Origin: Podarcis raffonei
Lineage: Eukaryota; Chordata; Lepidosauria; Squamata; Lacertidae
Reading direction: 5' to 3'
DNA length: 64,000 nt
Assembly (NCBI RefSeq): GCF_027172205.1
Contig: NC_070614.1
Location: 48,238,001 to 48,302,000 of the forward strand
The notes beneath the pieces were generated by a model. That model ran no database searches. It was given only the letters and a program-made list of their open reading frames with translations, and was not told where the DNA came from. Positions 34,871-45,411 of this stretch are shown here, piece after piece (within the stretch, counting starts at the first letter, position 1; the number at the start of each line of letters is the position of its first letter). Both the position numbers and the translations under genes were made by a program.

Positions 34871-34939
34871 GCTCTTATGTGGCTGATAAGGACAGTATTT
34901 TAGCAGCTAGTTGTTTGGTGAGCACCCTTAGATACCTTT

Positions 34940-36035
34940 AAAGAGAAATGTGAGACCCAGTTATGTTCTTCTCGGTTCTAAGACCTGCTCATTGAGTACA
35001 GATCACAACTGGAACTAACATGTAACACCTTCTTAGAGTTGTGGGGCCCCAAGAAGGGGTGGGTCCACAAGGGCTCCTTCCCCCCTTAGGTGTGGGGCTG
35101 ATGGAAGTAGATGAAGTTAAATCCAATTTCTGCTAGGTGGCAGTGAGTGGCTTGCCGGAATGGTTAACAGCAAAAGAGTTTGAGAAAAATCACACTGAAA
35201 AGAATTTGCTCAATTTAAATAAACCCAGTCCTATGTTTCACCCTTACTTCACTTGTGTCATGCCTCTTTATTTCATAGCTTTTGTCACAAGAGTATACTT
35301 TTCCTCTCCTTGATGACACATCTGTTTTTGCCACAAATTTATTCTGTAGATAGATAACAGCTGCCCAGTCATGTGGCAAAACTGGAGTCGGACAGTGACT
35401 TTTATTTCAAGATTTGCTACTTTGAGTCACAAAACAAAATGGATTCATTTTGACTTTCCTACTGGTGTTCAGTTACCATGGAAGACTTTAAGCTAATTGC
35501 CAATTTTGTGCCACCAAGGGACAGAGGCAGCACGTAGGAAGATCTGAGAATAAACACACAACTCAACATGATGCAAAAAACCAAACCAACACACCTCATT
35601 GGAACTAAAACTTTTCAAAAGTTATTAAGTCACCGTACAATTATCCAAATCACTATACTTTCTCCACCCTTCAGAACACCAGAGGCATAAGTAAACTGTC
35701 AATAAACATCCATGAAAGGGATTATAATAATGAACCTTTGTACCATGAGAAAATAGGAGCAGTCTCAAGAGGCAGCCATGGCTCCCAGTTTTCCTCCTCT
35801 CCTTTTGTATTTTTGTCAGATTATTGGTCTGTCTTGAAATCTGAGTGTTGGAAATCTCACCTTGCATCCAAAGCATGTGTTTATACTGTTTTTATTTTAA
35901 AATAAGGTGTGCCTATCTCTCTTGTTGTGTTGTATTGACAAAGCCAGGAATCATGCAATGTAGTTTGCTTAAGTCATTCTGCAGGTACTGATAGGCAAAG
36001 AGCATCCAAGATTGCTGAGAAGCTTGTCTACTAGG
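34940..36035 (+). promoter_or_regulatory. 5' flank of V2R gene D
   Basis: From AAATGTGAGACCCAGTTATG on, it matches the upstream regions of E (from about 44100) and F (from about 52845), so about 1.1 kb belongs to the duplicated unit. The last 650 bases are also shared with B and C. Confidence 0.5.
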
Positions 36036-36250
36036 ATGCTGTGGTCATTCACTTTGCTTTTTCTGCTGCCTCCTGTTGTATGCAAAGCAGCTATGAGATG
36101 CCCTGAGACTGATACATTTCCTGTTCCGCATGAGTGGTACCAGTCAGGTGGCCTCATCATTGGTGGGATAGCTTCTCAGTTCTATTATTCCTTCTTAGAA
36201 GATTTCTTCAAGGACAACCCTTCACAGAATCTGTTTGATGATAATCCACA
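36036..36250 (+). CDS. Gene D exon 1
   Basis: [22 protein letters not shown] to DDNP. GTAAGA donor. Confidence 0.9.
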
Positions 36251-39200
36251 GTAAGAGACTCCCCCTCCCCCTTCATTTTTGGGATTAATCCTTCCCAGTA
36301 CTTTATTTAGTATTGTACATCCTACTAAGCTGGCAGGCAGTAAATGATGGCTTTGTCTTTTGTGATCATGAGAATGCTTTCTATTTGGAAAAGAAATATG
36401 GAGATGTGGTTAGTATGCTTGGTTTTAATTGCACCAAATGGATGTGTATTAAGGACCAAGAAGAGGAGAATGCAGATGATACTGCTGTACCTAGTCTTGG
36501 GGCACAGACTCTGTTTAATCTTCCTAGAACATATTTCATGAATCAGATACTGTTTGAGAGAATTTCATTGAAATATTGTTGCTTTTCTGAGCTAGATGCA
36601 AAGAATGGTCACCTGCATAGCCAGTTTGAGTAAAAGAGAAAGAGGTGGAGATTATTGTTGTCTTTTTTGGGTGGGAGGCCACTGAGATTAAAAGTCAAAC
36701 AAGACATAATACAAAGATGGCATGATGAATCATATATTTTATTTGGGCTGAAGAGTATGATGTTTATTATTTTAAGACCACCATAAAAGATAAAAAGGTT
36801 GTAGTTCAATATGTATCAGTTTAAGACAGAAGTGGCAATTTGTTTTGTCTACTTCCTGCATTGTAGAATTCTCCTCTGAAATTTTAAACTAACCTCATTT
36901 GCAGCATGATAACAAAATTCTACCAGCACATCCTGGCCCTGGCATTTGCTGTAAAAGTGATAAATGAGAATCCCAACCTATTGCCCAATGTCACACTGGG
37001 ATTCCACATCTATGACAGCTATTATGATGCAAGGATAACCTATCGTAACACTCTGGACTTGCTCTTCAAAATGCATAGATTTGTTCCAAACTACAAATGT
37101 GACTCGCAGAAAAACCTCATAGCCATAATCGGAGGACTTAGCTCTGATACCTCCTTCCATATGGCTGATACCCTAAGCCTCTACAAGATTCCACAGGTAG
37201 GTTTTATGAGTTGGGTCATGAATTTTTTTCTCACAAATCACACTCTTCTCTTCCCATTCTGAAAATGATTTTGAGATTCAGAAAGTGAAGATGACTGATG
37301 GTTATGCATTACGAGCTGGAATGTCTATCAGAAATGTAGATTACTCCTTACCAGTAGAAATTGCTACACCAGTGAAAGTCTGAGTCAAGGAGACAGCATG
37401 CAGTGCATTGGACACTTCCAACACCAACACCCTGTACATCTGCAAGTGAAGTTGTCTCTGCAAGGAGCCTGGACCACCTGAGGACTTAGAAAGCTGACCT
37501 TAGGCTCTACCTCCCTGGATAACCTGGATGACTGATGAAAGGTTGCTAACTTATTTTGTAATATTTGAGTTCTACAAGAATGGAGAGACAGAGGTTTTGT
37601 ATGGTACTCATCATCTGACTCAGAGGACTATGTAGGATGTATTCTCCAATCGGTGTGGCCCTGAATTAGCCCTGAATTTCCTGCCAAGGAAATAGTCTGT
37701 TCTCAAGAAATTCCCCAGCCATGCATTCCATTGCAGCAGACAAAGGTCATGACAATTCATGCTCTCCTTCTTTGGAGAGACCCCACAAAGCCTGGCTGGA
37801 AGGAGCACAGGACACCAACATCCCACCATGCATGGACGTACAATGGCATCCAAAAAATATCCACCACACAAACACAACACCTTGAACAGGGAACCACAGT
37901 TCCTCAATCCAGTTGCAGGGTAACTGTGATACTTCCCTGTGCTGTGTGCATCTCATTCATGATTCCAAACAGTTGAACGAGAGTAGCATTCTGCTGGTGC
38001 ATTGGTGGAATTTTGCCAGCATATCAGACATGGCAAAGATATATCTGGGGTTAATCCAAGTAGTACAGCTTCTCCCAAATCCTAAATCTCCACAGACAGA
38101 GGAATTCAAGATTAGGATTGCACTCTTCAAATGAAACAAAGGGACATGTCTGACAAGACATAAATACTTTATGAAATAAAATATCCAGAAATCGGAAAAT
38201 ATCACCACATCTCTAAAAATTTCAGCTGGACGAATCATTCAGTTTAACCATCTAAAAATTTCTTCAACAAACATTTGTTGAATGAACAGCCAAATGATCA
38301 AAAAGGTTATTTAGACTTACATACCTTTATAATGTCTGCACTTTTCCTTGTAGCTTACATATGGCTCATTTCCACAAAAGGAGAGTGATATAGGTCACTT
38401 GCTTGCCTTTTACCGCATGGTGCCCAATGAAGCTCATCAGTATATGGCAATTATCAGCTTGCTTCACCATTTTGGATGGACATGGATTGGACTCTTTGTT
38501 ACAGATGACAATGGAGGAGAAAATTTCTTGCAGACTATGGAGCCATTGCTTCACCAACATGGAATCTGTTCAGCCTTCACACGAAGAATGGAAAAAGTAG
38601 CTCATTTTGATTTGGGAGGTGAAATTTTCAACATGCTCAATGAATATTATGTGGATGTCACAAATGATAAAGTCAATGCATTCATCATCTATGGAGATTC
38701 TCTGACACTGAGCTGGCTAAGATTTCTTCTATTTATACAAGATCCTGAAAATAAGGAAATCACATCATTTAGAAAGGTGTGGATCATGACAACACAAATT
38801 GATTTCATATTACTGAGTTATCAAAAGTCTTGGGATCTTGAGCCCTTTCAAGGTGCCATTTCCTTTACCATTCAATCAAAAGAGCTTCTTGGCTTCAATG
38901 AATTTCTTCAGATCATAAAACCTTACTGGAACCAGGCAGATGGTTTTCTCAAGGACTTCTGGGAGCAAGCATTTGACTGTACATTTCCAGATCTGATCAT
39001 ACAAATTAATGAAACCTGTACAGGGGAGGAGAAGTTAAAGTGTCTTCCTCGGCATCAATTTGAAATGGGCATGATTGGCCACAGCTACAATATCTACAAT
39101 GCTGTCTTTGTTGTCGCTCATGCTTTGCATGCTATTTATTCATTCAGATCAAAGCACAGAACAATGGCAAGAGACAAAAGGTTTCAACTTCAAGATCTGC

Positions 39201-42200
39201 AGCCTTGGCAGGTAACATATTGCAAACAATATATTATTTCCATGAGCCAATTACCCCAAGTCTGAACTTCATGACACAGGACATTTTTAAAGCGATATCA
39301 TTTTGTAACATTTCTATCTGCTATATGAAAATAGCTCATTTTTAATACTTGGTCTGTGTTAGGTGCAGATTCATAAGCAATATTCATATAAAAGGGAGTA
39401 ACATAATGCAAACAAAACATTATTTCAGTTAGCCAATTACTCCAAAGCCACAAATCATGAAATATGATATTTTTAAAGTGATAACATTTTGTGAGCACCC
39501 GTTTTCCTGTATATTTAGCATGTACAGAATTTTAACCTTCTACTGCAATGTTATAATTTTTCTATGCACTGAATTGAAATTGCTCATTTTTTATATTTGG
39601 CCTTCAGTATATATTTTTCTTTTTTTCTTTTCCCCCCTTGTTCTCTTTGAATCAGCTCCACTATTTTCTGCAAGGCATTTCGTTTAACAACTCAGCAGGG
39701 CAAACAATGTCCTTTAATGAAAAAAGGGAAATGGGAGGCGGATTTGACATTACGAACATGATCACATTCCCAAACAAGTCTTTCCTTCAAGTGAAAGTTG
39801 GACGTGTTAATCCTGATGCTCTTGAAGGAGAAGTATTCATCATTCATGAAGATATGATTGTGTGGCACAGAGGTTTTAATGAGGTCTGCATCCTTGGAAT
39901 CCGTCTGGTTCCCACTGTTCTTAAGACATGTTCTTTGGGTGTTAGAAATTCCCATCTTTAAAATTGCTATTTCTATCTGATAGGGCAGAGGGGAAAAATT
40001 GGCTCTCTGGCACATTCAATGCAACTTTAAAGGTAAAGGTGCCACTGACCATTAGGTCCAGTCGTGGATGACTCTGGGGTTGTGCACTCTTCTCACTCTA
40101 TAGGCCGAGGGAGCCGGCGTTTCTCCGCAGACAGCTTCTGGGTCATGTAGCCAGCATGACTAAGCCACTTCTAGAGAACCAGAGTGCTGCACATGGAAAC
40201 CCTGTTTACCTTCCTGCCAGAGCGGAACCTATTTATCTACTTGCACTTGATGTGCTTTCGAACTACTACGTGGGCAGGAGCTGGGACCGAACAACGGGAG
40301 CGCACCCCGTAGCAAGGATTCGGATTGCCGACCTTCTGATCAGCAAGCCCTAGGCTCTGTGGTTTAGACCACAGTGCCACCCGCATCCCTATGACAACTT
40401 TAGGGTTGTCATATTTCAACTGTTTAGCATTTTTTTTAGGAAGACCCGTAAACTAATGAATTGGGGTTTTTTTTAATAAAACCCCCCAAAACACATTTTT
40501 TCTGTTTACTTGCCTAAGACCCAGGAGAAACCACCGCCTTCCAGAAAGTCCCCCCCCCCCTGACATAACTTCCACCTTTGAAATCCCTGTAATGTCCAGG
40601 AAAACCGGGAGGTATGGCAGCCCTATGTAACTTTGAACTGCTAAATTTAGGATTTATATTTACAGTGCCTTGCATATATATAAAGCAAAGCTCTGGAATA
40701 TCCACATGAAATTTCTTCAGATTCCCCCATTTGTCAACCTCTTTATCAATAGCTTAGTAACAACACATGTGCTGCTGGGAAAAGGTCCCTTTGATCTCCA
40801 GGCAGGGTTAGAAAGGAAATACTGCTGAAATTTTTGGACCAAAAGTCAGACTTGGCATAAGGTAGCTATGTGAACTATGAAAAACATTGGGATCCCCTCC
40901 TAACCTATGCCAAAGTTTTTCAATTGTATTACAGCATTTCATAAGTCAAATGGTGAAGTTTGACTTATGAAATGCTGTAATACATTTGCAAAACTTTGGC
41001 ATAGGTTACCCCCAATCCATGATTGCAAAACTTTGGCACAGTTTTGAAGTGTTTTGGACAGTGCTGGATTTTGAGTGGTGTTAACTAGGAACCAAGATTG
41101 ACATATCAGTTACTCTGTCCCACCACCCCACTGCCCCCCAGAGATATGCTATAAACACTGCAAAACTATCGCAAGACTATAGCACAAGGGGGAGTAATTT
41201 TGGCAATATTGCATTTGGGATAACCAATAGAGCACTGTGCTGGGAATATCAGCAATACAGTTTTGAGGGCACTGCAAAATTTAAGGTTTCTGCTGCAAAA
41301 TAATTGCAATTTTTATCATAGGTTTGGAGGGGATCTCAAATAATGGTATTTTACGGCTGTATAGGACAATTCTCTTAAAAAGAACTGTGCTGAGTAGGGA
41401 ACTAAACACATTTTCTCCTATCCTCTGAAACTGCTTTCCTGCTATGGATAGGTGATTCCCCTTTCTCTGTGTAATGACCACTGCCACCCTGGGAATCAGA
41501 AGAAAAAGAAAGAAGGGGAAAAGTTTTGCTGCTATGGTTGTGCTCCATGTTCAGAAGGGGAAATTTCAAACCAGGATGGTAAGTTATGTAGTACTCATAT
41601 TTTTCATCCTATGAGGACACTGGCAAGAATAGACAGTAGCATTTGAGGGGGTTATTATAGATCAAAAAGTGGGTAAGGGGCAAGATAATGACAATGTATA
41701 AATCTAGGCATTGAGAAATCAGATAACGGAATTGAGAAAACAATTCAATGGGGCATTGAAAAAATCAGATAATGGGGGGGGGGGAATACCCGTCTCTAAT
41801 ACCATGAGAGCTCAGGGGCATCTTATGAAATTGAATGTTGGATGATTCAGAACAAACAGAAGAAAATTATCTTCTTCATGCAGCACATGATTAAAGTATG
41901 AAATTTCCGCCCACAAGAGGCCAGGATAGACATGGACATGGAAGGCTTTAAAAGAATTTTAAAAGAATTTTAGACACTCAGGGAGGAGAAGTCTATCAAT
42001 GGTTATGAACTCTGCTATGCCTCCATGGTCAGAAGCTGTAACATTCCAAATACCAGTTTCTGGGAAATGTGAGGGGTCAAGGGAGACTTCTGTTTCACCC
42101 ACGGCCTGCTTGCAGGATTCCCATAAGCACCTCTTTTGGCCACAGAGAGAAAAGGAAGCTGAATGAGATGGGTCATTGGCCTGATTAAGCTGACTCTTAT

Positions 42201-43202
42201 GTTCTTATCCAAAAAAGAAATACAATGTCAGTGAAGCAGTCACATAAAAGACAAAGTACTGTTCAGTCAGTATTGAAATTAGACCTTGTTTATTTTTCAG
42301 ATATGAATGACTGCTTCAGATGCCCAAAAGCTCAGTATCCAAACAAGAACAAAACTGCCTGCATTGAGAAAATGATAACCTTCCTTTCTTATGAAGAACC
42401 TTTAGGGATTAGTTTAGCATCAGTTGCCCTTTCTTTCTTCCTCATCACAGCTTTGGTGCTAGGAACATTCATTAAGTGCAGAGACACTCCCATAGTCAAA
42501 GCCAACAACCAGGACCTCACCTACTCTCTCCTTGTCTCTCTCCTGCTCTGCTTCCTTTCTTCATTGTTATTTCTGGGTGAACCTAGCACAGTTTCCTGCC
42601 TCCTCCGGCAACCAACTTTTGGCATCATCTTCTCTGTAGCCATTTCTTGTGTGTTGGCCAAAACTATCACTGTGATTCTAGCTTTCATGGCCACCAAGCC
42701 AGGGTCAAGCATGAGGAAGTGGATAAGGAAAAAAATGACAAATTCCATTGTCTTTTCCTGTTCTCTTATTCAAGCAACAATTTGTACCGCATGGTTGATG
42801 ACATCTCCACCCTTTTCTGATTTGGACATGCACTCTTTAACAGAAGAAATCATTGTGCAATGTAATGAAGGGTCAGTCACCATGTTCTACTGTGTCTTGG
42901 GCTATATGGGCCTCTTGGCCATTGCCAGCTTCGTTGCCGCATTTGCAGCCCGCAAATTGCCGGACAGTTTTAATGAAGCCAAATTCATTACTTTCAGCAT
43001 GTTGCTCTTTTGCAGCGTTTGGCTGTCTTTTATTCCAGCCTACCTGAGCACAAGTGGAAAATACATGGTGGCTGTGGAGATCTTCTCCATCTTGGCCTCC
43101 AGTGCTGGGTTATTAGGCTGCATCTTTGCCCCTAAATGCTACATCATTATTCTGAGGCCAGAACTGAACAACAGGGAGCAACTTATAAGAAAAAAGAATT
43201 AA
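36036..43202 (+). CDS. V2R gene D, complete six-exon receptor
   Basis: Exons 36036-36250, 36905-37196, 38354-39211, 39656-39883, 41452-41578 and 42301-43202 give an unbroken 873-residue receptor. Intron 1 is only 654 bp, against 1.4-1.7 kb in the other genes, so it has lost about 0.8 kb. Intron 3 contains a partial duplication of its own start. Intron 4 holds a minus-strand SINE (40030-40394) and a long hairpin (40902-41007). Intron 5 holds the shared CR1/L3 fragment. Protein differences from its neighbours cluster in exon 3 ([23 protein letters not shown]) and around TM4 of exon 6 ([26 protein letters not shown]). The 3' flank is shared with E and F. Confidence 0.92.
36905..37196 (+). CDS. 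Gene D exon 2
   Basis: Acceptor TTTGCAG, donor GTAGGT. Reads [27 protein letters not shown]. Confidence 0.92.
38354..39211 (+). CDS. Gene D exon 3
   Basis: Opens [19 protein letters not shown], where the other copies have LAYGSF. Ends DLQPWQ. Confidence 0.92.
39399..39600 (+). repeat. Partial tandem duplication in gene D intron 3
   Basis: ATGCAAACAAAACATTATTTCAG...GCCAATTACTCCAA repeats, with changes, the sequence just after exon 3 (39212-39358). Both copies run into TTTTTAAAG(C/T)GAT then ATTTTGT. Other genes have one copy. Confidence 0.65.
39656..39883 (+). CDS. Gene D exon 4
   Basis: [20 protein letters not shown] to WHRGFNE. The last codon is GAG instead of CAG, which keeps G next to the GTCTGC donor. 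Confidence 0.9.
40030..40394 (-). mobile_element. tRNA-derived SINE (Sauria type), gene D intron 4
   Basis: Reverse orientation. The plus strand starts AAGGTAAAGGTGCC, the reverse of the BovB-like tail, and ends near the tRNA-like head (GTGGTTTAGACCACAGTGCCACCC). Flanked by CAACTTTA at 40022-40029 and 40395-40402. Confidence 0.8.
40902..41007. repeat. 49-bp inverted repeat with 8-bp loop
   Basis: Arms 40902-40950 and 40959-41007, loop TGGTGAAG. The inner 25 bp pair perfectly, and the outer part has a few mismatches. Other genes have only the left arm at this intron position. Confidence 0.85.
41452..41578 (+). CDS. Gene D exon 5
   Basis: [22 protein letters not shown] to SNQD, with the linker cysteines intact. 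Confidence 0.9.
41790..42215 (+). repeat. CR1/L3 LINE 3' fragment (gene D intron 5)
   Basis: Same ancestral insertion as in B, C, E and F, here more diverged (GGTCATTGGCCTGATTAAGC...TATGTTCTTA). Confidence 0.6.
42301..43202 (+). CDS. Gene D exon 6 (7TM)
   Basis: [14 protein letters not shown] to RKKN and TAA. Bases 42721-42790 depart from C, E and F and lean toward gene A (AATTCCATTGTC, TTATTCAAGCAA). Confidence 0.92.
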
Positions 43203-44099
43203 ACAGGTTTTTTTCCCCCTTCACTCTGGTAAATTTTAAATATGTGATAGTTAAGAGTTGAAGACAAAATACTCACTCACTCTCTCTCTATATATATATT
43301 CCAGTAGCAAACGTACTTGAGATCACTTTTTTGCCATTTGTTTATTTATATTTTCTATACACAGGACCCACTATCCAAATGCCTTTTATATGAAAAATCA
43401 CTTATTCTAACATGAGTAATTAGTACCAAACCTTGTTATATGAACCACAGGCTCAGATATCCCAAAGGTTGGTCGTGTGTTTAGTACTGTAAAGAAACAA
43501 GCTGACTTTCCTTCCATGTTTGCCTTTTGGAAGGCTTCAGAGTGTTTTCATGGGGTTTTCACACTTTGAGGGTCAACATTTTGAGGTCCAGAACACATTA
43601 GAATGTTCTCATAGGTATTAATGGAAACTGTTGGCTCCTTAGGGAAACACTCACCTAACAAACAATTTTCTGAGAATGTATTTTGTTCAAATAGTGTGAT
43701 CTGTAAGTAGACAAATACAATAGCTTAGGAGTGTCAGATATCACAGCTATACCTGAGTTCCCTGTGGAACAGCCTCCCTTCAGCTGTAAAGGAGTTTAGC
43801 ACTACACAACTTTTAGAATACATCTGATTGCGGCCCTGTATCGTGAAGTTTTTAATGCTTGTTGTTTTTATTATGATTTGAGATATGCTGTAAGCTGTCC
43901 AGAGTGGCCGGGAAAATCCAGCAAGATGGGTGGTTTATAAATAAAATAATGGTGGTGGTGGTGGTGGTTGTGATGATGATGATGATGATGATGATAAGGC
44001 TTTAGACCAGTTCAAGGTTACTTTTAAACTTCTTTTTTGGAATAAACATTTGTAATTGGGTTGATATAGATCATGAAACCTTTTGGAATTACATATGCA
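43203..44099 (+). other. Gene D 3' flank shared with E and F
   Basis: From AAACAGGTTTTT on, it matches the 3' flanks of E (51944 on) and F (61562 on) for several hundred bases. It includes a CT/TA microsatellite at 43271-43300 and a plus-strand CR1/L2-like LINE 3' end at about 43845-43950. A TGG/TGA repeat follows at 43950-43995. All lie in the duplicated unit. Confidence 0.65.
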
Positions 44100-45196
44100 G
44101 AGAAATGTGAGACCCAATTATTTTCTTCTTGGTTCTGGGGCCTATACATTGAGTACAGATCACCTTTGGAACTACCATGTAGCACCTTCTTAGAGCTGTG
44201 GGGCCCCAAGAAGGTGTGGGTCAAGAAGGCCTCCCTCTCCCCTTTGGTGTGGGTCTGATGGAAGTAGGTGAAGTTAAATCCAACCCCTTCTAGGTGGCAG
44301 TGTGTGCTTTGCCAGAATTGTTAACAGCTGAGTTTGAGCAAAATCACACTGAAGAGAATTAGTACAATTTAAATAAACACACTTCACTTGTGTCACACCT
44401 CTTTATTTTATGGCTACTGTCACAATAGTATAGTTTCCCTCATCTTGATGACACATCTGGATTTTGCCACAAATTTATCACATAGAAAAATAAGAGCTGC
44501 CAAGTCATGTGGCAAAACTGGAGTTGGACAGTCACCTTTCATTCAAGATTTGCTGCCTTGAGTTACAAAACAAAATAGACTCACTTTGACTTTCCTGCTG
44601 ATGCTTTCACATACCATGGAACACTTCAGGCTAATTGCCCCTTTCTGTGCCACAAAGGGGCATAGGCAGCGCATAGGGCGTTGTAGGCAGATTTGAGAAT
44701 AAACACCGAACACAACATGTTGCAATAAAAGAAAAAAACACCAACCCTCATTGGAACTAAAACTTTTCAAAAGTTATTAAGTCACTGTACAATTATCCAA
44801 ATCACTATAATTTGTCCACCTGGTCAGAACACCAGAGGCATAAGAAAACTGTCAATAAACAGCCATGAAAGGGATTATAATGATGAATCTCTGTATCATG
44901 AGGAGATAGGAATAGTATCTAGAGGTAGTCTTGGCTCCCAATTTTCTTTCTACCATTTTGTATTTTCATCATATTATTGGTCTGCCTTGAAATCTGAGTG
45001 TTGAGCACTCAGAAATCTCACCTAGCATCCAAAGCATGTGTTTATACTGCTTTGATTTTTAAATAAGGTGTGCCAATCTCTCTTGTTGTGCTCTATTGAC
45101 AGAGCCAGGTATCATGCCATCTAGTTTGCTTAACTCATTCTGCAGGGACTGATAGGCAAAGAGCATCCAAGATTGCAAAGAGGCTTGCCTACAAGG
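44100..45196 (+). promoter_or_regulatory. 5' flank of V2R gene E
   Basis: About 1.1 kb alike to the flanks of D and F. A short insert TGAGCACTC at 45000-45008 is shared in form with F (TTGAGCACTGG). Confidence 0.5.
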
Positions 45197-45411
45197 ATGC
45201 TGTGGTCATTCACTTTGCTTTTTCTGCTGCCTCCTGTTGTGTGCAAAGCAGCTATGAGGTGCCCTGAGACTGATCAATTTCCTGTTCCACATGAGTGGTA
45301 CCAGTCAGGTGGCCTCATCATTGGTGGGATTGCCTCTCAGTTCTATTATTCCATCATTGAAGAATGCTTCATTGAAAATCCTTCACAGAATCTGTTTGAT
45401 AATAATCCACA
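45197..45411 (+). CDS. Gene E exon 1
   Basis: [34 protein letters not shown]. Donor GTAAGA. Confidence 0.9.

Noticed and set aside
36313-36633. 106-codon plus-strand frame in gene D intron 1
   Set aside because: It overlaps intron sequence that is alignable but full of stops in the other genes, and has no family resemblance. An accidental frame.
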